Assembly (NCBI RefSeq): GCF_900497805.2
Contig: NW_020954617.1
Coordinates: 124,001-188,000 of the forward strand
DNA length: 64,000 nucleotides
Origin: Vombatus ursinus
Taxonomy: Eukaryota > Chordata > Mammalia > Diprotodontia > Vombatidae
Direction of reading: 5' to 3'
Both the position numbers and the translations under genes were made by a program. This document shows, in pieces, positions 22,091 through 33,449 of the stretch (position 1 is its first letter; each line of letters begins with the position of its first letter). The notes under the pieces were generated by a model. The model made no database searches, had not been told where the DNA came from, and worked only from the letters and a program-made list of their open reading frames with translations.

Positions 22091-22234
22091 AAACCACAGG
22101 TAATAATAGTGGCATTAAGCTAATGAACTTTATGTTTCATTATTTTATCAAAGAAGACAAACTCTGTCACAAAATTACCTGGTCACAAAAAGCATCTGTA
22201 ATTCTATTATAGAATACATTAGGTAGAACCTCAC

Positions 22235-22400
22235 CATTTTAAAAATATGCTTTCCTTCAATTATTAGTGACTTAAAACATTTCTTTTTTTCGTACGACAA
22301 TTGATATTGGCTTGCTTTTTTAGAAAACTGACTTCATGTCTTTGAACATTTATCAATTGGGGAATGGATTGCTACATACTCCTGAATTGAAACCATTTGT
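22235..22400 (-). mobile_element. L1 fragment (antisense)
   Basis: CATGTCTTTGAACATTTATC and AATTGGGGAATGGATTGCTA resemble the L1 3'-end complement (as at 32760-32820). It abuts the end of the inverted block. Confidence 0.55.
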
Positions 22401-23385
22401 ATTACTAGCTGAGCAGCCACCATGACAGTAGGGGTGAGTCACAAGTTTATGGAAGTGAAATCAGACCAGCTAGTTTAGCCCTAAAGCTTGGCAGCTGTGT
22501 AGCTGAGGCATTTGAAGATGTTCAGTGAGCATCCCTAGCAAAGGGATGGGTTTCAAATTTGGCATCTTGTTCATTAAGCCTCCTTTTTCTTCAAGCCTTT
22601 AATGAATCAATCAGTTCCAGGGAAATAGCTAGATGTGGCAGCTAAGTCTTAGACCACTGGCACTGCCAGCTAAATAATATTTGGGGGGGGCATTGCAGTG
22701 TTTTCTATTTTAATGAGATTAAATGTGATAACATTAAAGAATTTTATAAATCTTAAAGCACCACATGAATGTTAGCTATTATTATTATTTCTGGTTTTGG
22801 TCCAGATAACATATAATATGGATATGTTCCATTTAACTTGCAATTTTCATAAATCTTATCAATTTTGAACATATTGTGAGTTAAGGTAATACCAAATTGA
22901 ACATTAATTCATCATTAAGATCAAGTGCATACTCTAACTTTCTTCTTTGATAAAGATTTTTTGTTTCTGACAATCAAGAGAACTGAGTTCTAGTCTTAAA
23001 TGTTTAAGTCAAAGATTCCTCCCAATGGGGTCTTTGTACTTTCCATCTCCTGTTGAGCACTGTGTGTCCCATGAGGGAAGGAAGCAAAGAGCTGGGCTGG
23101 GTTGGGTTGGGCATCTTTCATCTACCCCCAAACAGTGACCTCCATCAAGGCAATTTCCATTTGCTGCTGACAGTCCCATCTCCCAACTGGGAAGAGGAGA
23201 ACCTCTAGCACAAATTGCAGTAACCTTCTTTTTGACCTTAGGCCTTCCATCTCCTTCTGAAATTTGTTCCTTTGAAAGGGAAGAGAAAAAGGAAAATTGG
23301 TAAATGGAACTTATTTCTCCTATTGTGCAGGTTCCACTTCTGTCTCATGCTGTCTCCTTTCCCAGTTTAATATCTACCCTTCAGA
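22401..23385. other. Unassigned, with one MIR tail
   Basis: A MIR-like tail (TGAGATTAAATGTGATAACA, ATTATTATTATT) is visible at about 22712-22795. A G8 run lies near 22682. Nothing else is recognised. Confidence 0.4.
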
Positions 23386-23389
23386 GGAA

Positions 23390-26240
23390 AGTTGGAGCAG
23401 TGAATCAGGACCATCCATTTGACTCTTTGTATGCCTTCCATCTCATACTGCATTTGACTCTGGCCTGATCTCCAAATTCCTTTTTTGAAGAGTAGTCGTG
23501 CCCTCTCCTCAATATGAACATTCTCACACCTACTCATATCCTTCACATTCCAGTGATTCTGAACTCTGTAGTTCATCATACAAACCCTATTCCTACCCCC
23601 AGCTGATTTCTTATTCTCAGCCCCCTTAAACCCTCCCTTCTCAAAGTTATAAGCAAACACCACTCAGCCCTTCCACTGCGCCTTCTGGAATGCTTGTTCC
23701 ATAGGCAGCACACTTCCCTTTGATCTAAATCTTTTCCTCTCACTCTTTTGATCTTCTGGCTATCCCTGAAACCTGGCTCCTCCATGAGGACACAACCTCT
23801 CTGGCCAGCCTCTTCAGCAGTGGCCATACATTTGTTCATTCTTCTCAGCTCACTGGTTGAAGTAAGGAGTTGGAACACTTCTTGCTCTCTTTTGCACTTT
23901 CAGGTTCTTCCCCTGTCTCTTATCACTCAGTAATTTCTCCTTTGAAGTCTATGTTATTTGTATCTAATACCCAATCAAAACCCTTATTTCTGTTGTCTAC
24001 AAATCCTGAGGTTATTCCCTTTCCTTCCTCAATGAGTTTAATACCTAGATCACAATTTATCTCTCCTCCCCAACTCCTGCTCTTATACTAGGGGACTTCA
24101 ACATACATATTGTTTCTCCCTCAAATATCCTAACCACTCAGTTCCTCAAACTACTCACTTCCCAGAAACTACTTCTCCACCCAATTTCAGCCACACACAA
24201 AGATGGTCATACTCTCAATCATGCCATCAACCCACATATGTGTTCAAGAATTTTGGAATCCCCTTATCCAACCATAGTCTATTGACTTTTCATCTCTCCC
24301 TCTGTCTTTCCTTGCAAAACAGTACTCTTCATCTGCACCATACCTGCCAATCCCTAGACCCCTCTGTACTCTCCCTGGCCATTTCCCCTGCACTAACTAC
24401 TCTCTCCTCTTTTCCCCATTTTGGTGAATCAGATCAATTCTACCCTGTCCTCTCTTGAACCCCTAAACTCCTTATCATATCACTGATTGTGTCCAGCCAA
24501 GCCTCAGTTTGATCACTCTCGTTTGTTGCCTCTGTACCAAAACATGTGCTGCTGAACAAAGGTGGAGAAAATCATGCAACCATTTTAAATCCACTACAAA
24601 TTTATGTTACATAACCTCAACAGTACTCTCACTGATGTTAGGTAATCCTACTATTCCTCCCTTATCAACTCACTATCCCACTCTCTGTAGTGACTCTTCC
24701 AAACATTTTCATCCCTCCTCAAACTTTCCATGGTTTCCCTTTCCCCCACTTTCTCAACTGACAACCTTGCCTATATTTTACAGAAAAAATTGAGGCCATC
24801 CACCGTGAGCTCTTTTTTCTCCTCTCTTCCTCATTTCATATTATTCATATGCATTCTGCCAATGTCTCCTTCAACCCATCTCAAATGACCTTATTCCTTA
24901 CTGAGGCTAACTTCTCTATCTGTTCAAGAATCCTATTCCAGCCTGTCTCTTCCAACAGATTGCCTCCTCTATCATCCCCATCCTTTCACTTATTTTCAAT
25001 CTCTCCTTGTCTATTGGCTCATTCTCTTCTCCCTAAAAACATGCCCATGTGTCCCTTACCCTGAAAAAAAAACCCAAAAACCAAAAACAAACTACCCTTC
25101 ACTTGATCCTTCTGCTCTTTGTTAAACTCCTAGGAAAGACCATTTACAATAGACACCTCCACTTTTTCTCTCACTTTCTTATTAACCTCTTACAAACCAG
25201 CTTCTGACCTTATCATTTCACCAAAATTATTCTCTCTGAAATTATCAGCGATCTCTTGGTTGCCAAATCCAACGGCTTTTTCTTAATCCTCGTTCTCCTT
25301 GACCTCTCTGCAACCATTGACACTGTTGAACACTCTTTCCTTCCTGATACTCTCTTCTCTCTAGGCTTTTGGGATGCCACTCTCTCCTAGTTCTCTTTCT
25401 CTATTACAGTAGGAGGCAGCAACATCCTTTCACTCCCTCAGGCTCTCAACCTAAATGTCATGCTTGACTCCTTATTTACTATCTCCCCTCACCATTTCCA
25501 ATCTATTGCCAAGGCCTATTTCTTCTTTGCAACATCTCTTGAATAATTCCCCATCTTTCCTCTGATACTGCAACTATACCTGGACTATTGCAATAGCCTG
25601 CTGGTGGGTCTGCCTGCCTCTAGTCTCTCCCCACTCCAATTCATCCTCCCTTTAGTCACCAAAATGATTTTCCTGAAGTGCAGTGCAGGTCCAACCATGT
25701 CATACCTTTCCCCACCCTCCACTCTGTAAACTCCAGCAGCTCCCTATTGTCTCCAGGATCAAACAGAAAATACTCTGGCATTCAAAGCCCTTTATAAGCT
25801 AGCCCTCTCCAACATTTCCAGTCTTTCTATACCTTACTTCCCAACACATATTCTTTGATCCAGTGACACTGGTCTTCTTGTTACATGAACAGAGCACTCC
25901 ATCTCTTACCTCTGGGCATTCTCTCTGGCTGTTCCCTATGCCTGGAATGCTCTCCCTTCTCAACTCTGCCTACTGATCTCCCTGGCTTTCTTTAAGTTTC
26001 AAATAAATTCCACCTTCTACAGGAAACCTTCCCTAACCCCTCCAAATTCCATTAATTTATTCTGTTTAATTATTTCCTATGTACCCTGTATATAGCTTGC
26101 TTTGTATATATTTGTTTGCACATTGTCTCTCCCATTAGATTGTGTTCAGGGAGTGTCTTTTGTCTCTTTTAGTATCCTCAGCACTTAGCATAGTGCCTGG
26201 CACATAGTAGGTGCTTAATAACTGTTTATTTATTGATTCA
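23390..26240 (+). mobile_element. L2/CR1-clade LINE (sense), long and broken
   Basis: Endonuclease marks: a codon run reading PETWLL near 23767 (family TETWL) and GGGGACTTCAACATACATA near 24091 (family GDFN). Reverse-transcriptase mark near 25285: the LLDLSA(T)IDTVEHS-type block, corresponding to LDLSAAFDTVDHS in the family. C-terminal marks are ACCTGGACTATTGCAATAGC and GGAATGCTCTCCC. The 3' end has TAGCATAGTGCCTGGCACAT, then GTGCTTAATAACTG. Stops and indels are frequent in every frame, and RT sequence between 25390 and 25430 is missing. Dead copy. Confidence 0.8.
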
Positions 26241-26344
26241 TGCTTTGTTACTCTATCATTAGATGATGCTGGTCAAAGGTTTTAAGCATCCTTCTTTTTC
26301 CTTACCTGTGAAATGAGAGTGGGACTCAGTGATCTCTTATAGGA

Positions 26345-26475
26345 AAGGGAAGAGAATAAGCATTTATATAGCACCTACTATGTGCCAGGCTCTATGTTAA
26401 GTGTTTTTTTTTTTTTTTTTACAAATATCGTCTCATTTAATCCTTATAACAATCTTGTGAGATAGATGCTTAGGA
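26345..26475 (-). mobile_element. MIR fragment (antisense) with poly-T
   Basis: TAGCACCTACTATGTGCCAG, a T18-type run, then TCTCATTTAATCCTTATAAC. Confidence 0.65.
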
Positions 26476-27118
26476 AACTATTAGTGTTTGGTTTTGTATG
26501 CTTTAGCACAAAGGTTTTAACTTGAAAGTCAACTTTTTAAAAAATATTTTGATAACTTTCTTTTAGCATAATTGATTTCCTTTGAAATCCTATGTATTTT
26601 ATTTCATGTATTTAAAACATTATTCTAAGAAAGGGTCCATAGGCTTCACCAGACCACCAATGGGGTACACGAGAATGGTTAAGAACTCCACTAGCAGAAT
26701 ATCCATAATTGAATGGGAGTAAGAGGGCAGGTTGAGGATCATTTAGGAAAGTTTATAGTACTTTTAGTTTACAGTGACAAATTAAAAAAAAACCTAAATT
26801 AAAACATCTTTTTAACTCTGACATTATTCTGGTGATACCTTATGGCTGGGAATTGTGGAATAGTCTCTGAAGAGTCAAAACTTTGGGTCACTTGAAGAAC
26901 AATGGAGAAACAAGTGACAAATGAGTAAATAGTCTGCGGCATATTAACAATGATTTTCTATGGGCAAGGAGTAGTGGAAAAAATATCATGTGGGAGATAT
27001 GTTTGGAAAAATAGGCAGGTTTGTCAGGTAATGAGAGGGAGGCATAGCAGTCTGAACTGGGCAGTAGTACTCCCTGGTTGTTAACAGGTTGTGTGGAATT
27101 ACTGGTGGAGGATTTACG
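26476..27118. other. Unassigned sequence
   Basis: No recognisable repeat or coding exon. The fragment GTCCATAGGCTTCACCAGAC near 26636 also occurs near 56327 in SPAM1 intron 3, so part of it is an unclassified dispersed repeat. Confidence 0.4.
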
Positions 27119-27122
27119 GGAG

Positions 27123-27659
27123 TGTTGAGGTTTAGAGGTGCTAGGACCCCAATTCATCCTGCCTGAATGCATTTGACCCAAGCCTTCTTTCAGCCAAAGG
27201 CAAGGTTTATTAAAGATATACCATATTGGTCAGACTCTTAAGCATCTAAGCATTTGTATTGCTAATGCAAGCAGGCCATATTTTAAGAAGCTGAGCATTT
27301 TAATGGAGGCCAGATGAACTTTATATACCGAAAGACTGTGGGAGGGGTCTAGGGAGGATCTTGATGGGAGTGACTGGGAGGTAGAATGGGGTCTAGATGG
27401 AATCAAGGGTGGGAAGTGGTAAGGGCCAGACAATAGAGGGCTGGACTCAATTAAGAGTAACAAAGAAACTAAAAAAACAAAGTAACTAAAGGAAGGCCAG
27501 TTGTTAAGATTATAGTTTCAGCCAACAGCTAGACTTTCTTGACCAAGTAAAATTCAAGGAGAGTTCAAGGTGGAGTTTTCCAAGGCCCATAGACACATGG
27601 GACCCAAATTCTTTTTGGGGTAAGGGACAAAGATCTTGGTTAGGGTCTGTACCCCATCA
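27123..27659 (-). mobile_element. Solo LTR (antisense), same ERV family as 12622-13135
   Basis: On the complement it starts TGATGGGGT and ends CA, with a TATATAA box (27321-27327 on +) and an AATAAA (27206-27211 on +). Target duplications GGAG are at 27119-27122 and 27660-27663. No internal retroviral sequence is present. Four-base duplication is usual for gammaretrovirus-like ERVs. An old recombined solo LTR. Confidence 0.8.
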
Positions 27660-27938
27660 GGAGGACATGCATGGGATGAGAAGAGTGGATGGGTTATATT
27701 CTACACCACTGAATGGGATCACAGATGCAAGTCTATGCATGTATTCCCTAGCTAGTGTTTTCCCAACTTCCCTTAGAAAGCCTAATTTCAGTTTCCTTTT
27801 ATGTAAGTATTGAATTGGTAATTTACCCAAACATTGATCTTAGGGAAAGCATTGGTAGGTAGCATGGTGTAATAGAAAGGACATTGGCACTGGAGTTAGA
27901 AGTTTTGAATCCCAAACTCTGCTTTTTACTAACCATAT

Positions 27939-28562
27939 TGTGAGAAATAACCTATGTGGGATGACTGCCAGACCTCCAGGCAGGATTAGGGAGTTAGCCC
28001 GGGGTGGCTGCTGCCGCCCACTGCTTCCCTGGTTGCAAGCCTTACTGAGGTGGCTCCCACTCCTACAGTCACACTCTCACAAGTCAAGACTCCACCCCAT
28101 AGAGTGTAAAGAAGAGGCATTTATTACGATTCTTGTGAGAAGCAGGTGCTCTTGTTCACAGAGAACAAGCACACTTTACAGGAGCAAGAACAGACTTTTT
28201 ATAATGGTGAGTTCTACTCTTCCCATTGGCATCTGAACTGGTCCAGTCTCTTCCCGGTTACAACTCTTCTTTATACATCTCTAGCATGTCCCCCCCCCCC
28301 CCCCCCCATGAGCCTTACTGAGTAAGCTCGGTATTTGGGGGATTGTGACTGGAGAATGACCCCTTGAGCTTGACAGCTGTTTGTCATGTCTCAGCTCTCC
28401 TAATTCTTTCTTGGTCAAGATGTGTGCAAACATTGTGTTTACCAAATAAGATATGCTTATCTACAAGCACACTCTTCTATGCACCTGCAACTTTACACTT
28501 TCTTAAGATAAGAACATCTGTGGAAGCAAAACAGCATAGTTTACAACATTCCATCTCCTACA
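27939..28562 (-). mobile_element. Solo LTR (antisense) nested in a MIR
   Basis: 624 bp with TG/CA ends and 4-bp flanking duplications ATAT (27935-27938 and 28563-28566). The complement has AATAAA (28120-28125 on +) and a TATAAAA-like box near 28198-28204. It holds an 18-base C run at 28290-28307. By eye it is a different family from 27123-27659. Confidence 0.8.
28290..28307. repeat. C18 homopolymer
   Basis: Eighteen consecutive C within the solo LTR. Confidence 0.9.
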
Positions 28563-28724
28563 ATATCATCCTTAGGGATTATTTTTGGGCCTCCATTTTT
28601 TCTTTTGTAACATCTAGAAGTTGGATTAGATGATCTTCAGTGCTCATTTGAGTTCTAAATCCGATGAAATTCAACATTTTAACAAAAGGAAAAAACAGAT
28701 GGATGCTGGAAATGTTATATTACT

Positions 28725-28890
28725 AGTTATACTTACTAGCTATGTGACCCTGGGGGAATCATTTAACACTCTGCTTCAGTTTCCTCATCTGAAAAATGGG
28801 GATAATAATAGCACCTCACTCCCAGAATTTTTGAGGATAAAATAATAATTTTTGTGAAATGCTTTTGAAACCTTAAGGTACTACATAAAT
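28725..28890 (+). mobile_element. MIR
   Basis: TACTAGCTATGTGACCCTGG, CTTCAGTTTCCTCATCTGAA, GGGGATAATAATAGCACCTC. Truncated at its 5' end. Confidence 0.75.
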
Positions 28891-29910
28891 GTGTTGTTGT
28901 TATTTTGAAAAATTGGATTTATCTCAGTACCGAGCAGGAGCAAACAGGTTTATTTATTTATTTATTTTTAGTTTGTAAAAGTGATAGAATCCAGAAAAAA
29001 AATAGATTTTTTTCCCTAGCTACTACAGTTCACTGTGACTCTAAAATTTTTTGAAACTATTACTGCTAGGAAGGAAGAATAGTTTAAATTCTAAGATTTC
29101 TGGTAAAATACTTTTAAAGTTCATTTGTTTTCCATATTACGTTAGACAGGCATTGACTTTTCAAAATATTGTTGCTTATGCTCAGGCTATTAAAGACAGT
29201 ACCTGGCTCAGGCTTGTATTACAGCTGGGTTCCTACTCTCATTTGAAATGTGAATTCAGGTGTTTACCACATTCCTATGTTTGTTTGCATACTCTTCCTA
29301 ATTTCCCCCAGTAAAGTATTGTAACTTGTATTTGATAGGTCAAAAAATTCAAACACCACCCCCCCTTCTCCCTGCACATTACACCATCTCTTTAGGATTC
29401 AGTCTGTCTTTTAATTGGTTAGGAAAAGGCTGCCTTTTCTGAACAAACAGGTTAAATACTATTTGCTCAGGGCATTAGACTGAGTGGACAGACTCCTGAC
29501 CTGTTGGAGCTTAACAGGTGAGCAATTACAATTAATTTTAGCCGACTTAAAAGCTTAGAAGGTAGCCTGTATTTTTTCGTCTTTCAAATGCAGGAGCTAG
29601 TAGGAGGCGGAGAGTCAATTATCTATTAGGTGGGTTCTCCAGGAATACCAGACTAGCAATGAAAACAAGGGTCTCTTTCAAGCTATATAACTTGTGCTTT
29701 TAAAGAAGAATCTTTTTAACTCCATGAGTGAAAGACACCTTGACCATTGTTTCGTGGTTGAGTACCGGTGATCACCTGAAGAAGTGGTCAGTGGTTTTTT
29801 TGTTTTTGTTTTTTAAGTTCCAAGTATCATAGACATAGTTAAACATTATCTGTGGGAACCACTTAGAGGGTTGTGATGGGGTAAGAGAGTAGGGAAGAAG
29901 GGAGAGGCAG
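28891..29910. other. Unassigned sequence
   Basis: No recognisable repeat or exon. The stretch 29430-29700 is less AT-rich and free of obvious repeats, but no function can be read from it. Confidence 0.4.
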
Positions 29911-29914
29911 GAAA

Positions 29915-30145
29915 TAATAATAGCTAGGACTTATATAGCACTTTAAGTTTTATAAAGCATTTTATAAATATTCTCTTGTTTGATTTTCACAACAGTTCTG
30001 TAAGATATACGATATTTTACAGATGAGGAAACTGAAAGGGGTTAAATGACCTTTTCATGGTTACATAGCTAGTAAGTGTCTAAGGAAGGATTTGAATGCA
30101 GGTCTTTTAGAGTTCAAGCCCATCCTTTATCTACTGTGCCACTGT
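29915..30145 (-). mobile_element. MIR (antisense)
   Basis: TTATATAGCACTTTAAGTTT, CAGATGAGGAAACTGAAAGG, CATAGCTAGTAAGTGTCTAA, TTTATCTACTGTGCCACTG in reverse order. Confidence 0.75.
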
Positions 30146-31000
30146 ATTAGAATAGCTAACATGAAAAGGGAAGATAGATCTTGGTGGGAGAAGTGACTAT
30201 ATAGGCCAGCTCTTAGATAATAGAGAATTAGATAATTTTAGGGTCTAAGAAGAAAATTGCCTAAAAACTTTATTGCTAGTTTTGGAGAGGAAGGTTTGGT
30301 TATAAAAGGCACGGGGAGGAAGGAAATAAGGATTTTTATCCTTTAGGATGTTAAAAGCACTCACATTTAAGTGTGTTCAAAACTTTTTGCTTTGTGATTC
30401 ATTGCTGAAACTCCTGAAACATCAGAGGTATGGGCAAGCCATGCTTCTGAGGGCTCCAGTACACTCAGTGACAGCCTGTCTCCAAGCCTCCTCCTCACTC
30501 AACCCCTCCCCCTCCCCTTCAGTTCCAGCCATTTAGCCTCCAAGGAGGTTTTCTACAAACTATGACCTGGCAAGAAAGAAGCACAGTAAATATGAGGGAG
30601 AGGGGGAGTATCTACTGCTCACTTCAAAATTTGCTTTTTAATTATTTCTCTGCCAGTGAATAGTTTTTGAAGTATTTCCTGGGGAAAGTTGACTTCAGGA
30701 GCCTCTCTTTGTCATACATGTAAACAAACCCTAGTGGGGCTATTTGTTATCTCATAATAATCATGGTTTTGTCAGGCATCAACTTAAAAAATTATTCTGC
30801 ATTTTTAGAGTGCTGTCCAGAGATATAAGTGAAAAGGCAATGGGAGTGAGTTGGGCTATAGTCCATTCTTTACAAAATTATTTTAAAAAATCAGAAATCA
30901 GAAGCCAATTTATTTTTAATTATTTTAATGTACTTTGGGCCTTTCGTGATTCCCCTCCTTCCCTCACTCTACTAACTAGAAGTGATCTCTCCTCTAAATT
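30146..31000. other. Unassigned sequence
   Basis: Nothing recognised on either strand. Confidence 0.4.
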
Positions 31001-31004
31001 TTCC

Positions 31005-31195
31005 ATAGATAGTATGGTGTAGTGGGAGTTAGGAGTTAGGTTTGAATTTAGCTCCACCACTGCTTGCTAACTTGTGTGACCTTGATCAAGTCACTTAACT
31101 TCTCCAGGACTCCATTTTCTAATCTGTAAAAGTAATTGATTAGACTACGAGGCCTCTAGGGTGTCTTCCGGTGCTGGATGTATGATCCTATGAGT
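31005..31195 (+). mobile_element. MIR-type SINE
   Basis: GTATGGTGTAGTGGGAGTTA, GTGACCTTGATCAAGTCACT, CCATTTTCTAATCTGTAAAA, GATTAGACTACGAGGCCTCT. Confidence 0.75.
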
Positions 31196-31350
31196 CTCTT
31201 AACTCATCACATACTTTATTGTATCCCAGTTATTTGTATTTTTGTTATAGAAGTTCTTCATATTATATGATAAACTTCTGGAGGTGAGGGACCACGTTGC
31301 TTTTTTTTTACCTTTGTGTCCCCTGGATCAACACTTTTTAGTTGCTTGTT
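31196..31350 (+). mobile_element. L2-clade LINE 3' tail (diverged)
   Basis: CTTCTGGAGGTGAGGGACCA, TTTGTGTCCCCTGGATCAAC and a GCTTGTTTAATG ending match the L2-type tail order. Confidence 0.5.
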
Positions 31351-31385
31351 TAATGTTTGCATTATACTCTGTTGGAATTTCACTG

Positions 31386-31408
31386 CTTTTCCTTTCCTTT
31401 CCTTTCCT
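31386..31408. repeat. (TTTCC)n microsatellite
   Basis: Four to five tandem CTTTC-type units. Confidence 0.85.
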
Positions 31409-32110
31409 GTCTTTGTTTTGCTTCTAATTTAGGACTGTGGCTCTTTGAGGGTATGTTGAAATCCTTAAAAATCACTTTCTAAGTTAATGGGGATTCCATT
31501 TAAATTTAGGGCTTGTTTTTCCATTCGGGTTGCAAATTGATTCTGTAGGTAAACTTCCATTACACAAATAACATTGCAAATAAAGGTTCTGAATAACAAA
31601 GTGTTTCCTGGCAGATGGTCCTGTAATGGTGCTTTCTTTATTTGTTAAAGATCGATTCTCTGGAATAATAATACCAGTCCCTGCATGTCATAGCCACTCT
31701 ACATTTCTTTCTCTGGTTGATGTTACTCTCTCTAAAGAAAACACCCAACTGTTTTCTGTTTAGACTGGAGTCCTACCCCTTCTTTGCGTAGATGGGGATA
31801 CTGAGACCTAGAGATTGAGTGGTTTGCTTAACATCACACAGTTAGTTAGTGGGGGAGGGTAGGCTTTAAAGTTTTGGGGGAAGTAAGAGTCAATCTAAGA
31901 ACCATATATAAACCAAGATATAAAAACTCCGCCCCCCCAAACTTCCAGTAATAATAGATGTAAAAAAGAAATAAGAACCAGGTGTCTGGTATTTCTCTTA
32001 TTACTGCTTAAGAATGTTCTGTTGATATACTTTTCTTTTTTCTGTTTTTAGCATCACTACCATTTTGTAACACCTCCAAATCAGGGCAATTAAGCAAAAC
32101 AAATCAGGAC
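31409..32110. other. Mostly unassigned; one antisense MIR piece
   Basis: A MIR fragment on the minus strand is visible at about 31785-31860 (GGGGATACTGAGACCTAGAG, ACATCACACAGTTAGTTAG). The rest is not recognised. Confidence 0.4.
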
Positions 32111-32114
32111 CTTG

Positions 32115-33010
32115 GCCATCTCTGAAAATATATGCCTCACTCTACCCTATGCCTCTTGTCCAGTGCTTCCTTGCAAACATATGGAAGTCATCAAGTACTC
32201 ACAAGTCGTGATTGGTTACTGCATTTATCAGAGTTCTGAATTATTTCTATATTGTTTTCCTTTACATTATTATGGTTCTGTAAATTGTTCTTTCCTCATT
32301 CTGCTTACCTCACTTTTTTTTCAGTTCTTACAAATCTTCCCGAGTTTCTCAGAATTCTTCATGTCCATTATTTCTTATGGTGCAGGAGGATTACATTACA
32401 TTCATGTACCAACATTTGTTTGACCATTCCCCAATTGATGGACATGTAATTTCCTTCCCATTCTTCGCTGTTACGAAAAGTGCTGCTCCGTCTTTTTGTA
32501 AATATGAGATTTCTCCCTTTATCTTTAGCGTACCTGTGACTTGTTAGATACAATTTCTGTTTTAGACCAATTCACACCTACACCAACAATGAATCAGAGT
32601 GCTTATATTCTTGCAGCCTCTCTAGTATTTGTTATTTTAATCTTTTGTTATCTTTGCCAATCTGATGGGAATGAAATAAAATCTCAGAGTTGTTTTAATT
32701 TGCATCTCTTTTATCAATGATTTGGCACATTTTTAATATGTTTTTGAATATCCTCTTTTGAAAATGGCCTGTTCCTATTCTTTGGCCATTTATCCATTGG
32801 GGAATGGTTCATGTTCTTCTATATTTTAATAAATTCCTTAAATTTCTTGGTTATCATAGATTTGCTGCAAATTTTATCCTAATTAAATGCTTCTTCTATT
32901 TCTGGCTGCACTAATTTTATTAATGTGAAAACTTTTCAATTTCATATGACCAAAAAGTTGTCAAGTTTTTCATCAATAATTACTTCTTATTATTTTCCAT
33001 GTACTCTATG
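32115..33010 (-). mobile_element. L1 3'-end region, separate subfamily (antisense)
   Basis: TGTTTGACCATTCCCCAATT, TTCTTCGCTGTTACGAAAAG, TTTGCCAATCTGATGGGAAT, CTTTGGCCATTTATCCATTG. It differs consistently from the other L1 3' ends here. Confidence 0.65.
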
Positions 33011-33029
33011 GTTTAGTTAAATAAGACTT

Positions 33030-33215
33030 ACTCTCTATCCAGTGAGTGATCTGCACTTGCCTTGTACTGTCCCTCTTCTGTGTCTTTATTCGTGCTATTC
33101 TTTTGCCTAGAATACCCTTCCCCCCATTTTCCTATTAAATTCCTATCCATCCTTAAAAATCCAACTCATTTGCTACTTCTTGCAAAAGGCCTTTTTCCGT
33201 TCCATTAAGGAACTT
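33030..33215 (+). mobile_element. L2-clade LINE ORF2 end fragment
   Basis: GCTATTCTTTTGCCTAGAAT, ACCCTTCC, TCCTATCCATCCTTAAAAAT and CTACTTCTTGCAAAAGGCCT match the LINE C-terminal/3' junction. Confidence 0.6.
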
Positions 33216-33249
33216 AAAACGAATAGAAACATTTGCTTGAAACTTTTAA

Positions 33250-33395
33250 TAGTTTTATTTTTAATTTTTAGGAGGCAGTGAGGTTAAATGACTTACTCAG
33301 GGTCAGACAGCTAGTAAGTATCTGAAGTCAGATTTGAATTCAGATCCACCAGACTCCAGGGCTAGTGCCCTATCCACTGCACCACTTAGTAATGC
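33250..33395 (-). mobile_element. tRNA-derived SINE (antisense)
   Basis: GAGGTTAAATGACTTACTCA, CAGACAGCTAGTAAGTATCT, CCCTATCCACTGCACCACTT. More diverged than the copies with visible target duplications. Confidence 0.75.
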
Positions 33396-33449
33396 TAATG
33401 AAGTGCTAATACTAGAGGGAAGAGGTTAACTAGATGAGTGGGTCAAAAT

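Larger units (their letters stand above)
20555..22230. repeat. Right copy of the inverted duplicated block
   Basis: Reverse complement matches 11310-14895 minus its retroviral insertions. Marks: AAAGGTGCCAAGAAAAAC (complement of 20586-20604), ACTTGGTCCCTGTAGG (complement of 21411-21426) and the complement of 22120-22225. Local changes in this copy are an AT-rich expansion at 21182-21335 and a tandem duplication at 21884-22090. An A-rich tract on the complement near 20518-20560 could be a retroposition tail or chance. Confidence 0.7.
27845..28660 (+). mobile_element. MIR-type SINE split by a solo LTR
   Basis: The left part, 27845-27938 (GTAGCATGGTGTAATAGAAA, ending TTTACTAACCATAT), and the right part, 28563-28660 (TTGGGCCTCCATTTTTTC, AAGTTGGATTAGATGATCTT), are consecutive pieces of one MIR. 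Confidence 0.75.

Noticed and set aside
29430-29700. Repeat-poor stretch with ATTA-rich core as a possible conserved enhancer
   Set aside because: Conservation cannot be assessed from one sequence, and AT-rich cores are expected by chance here.
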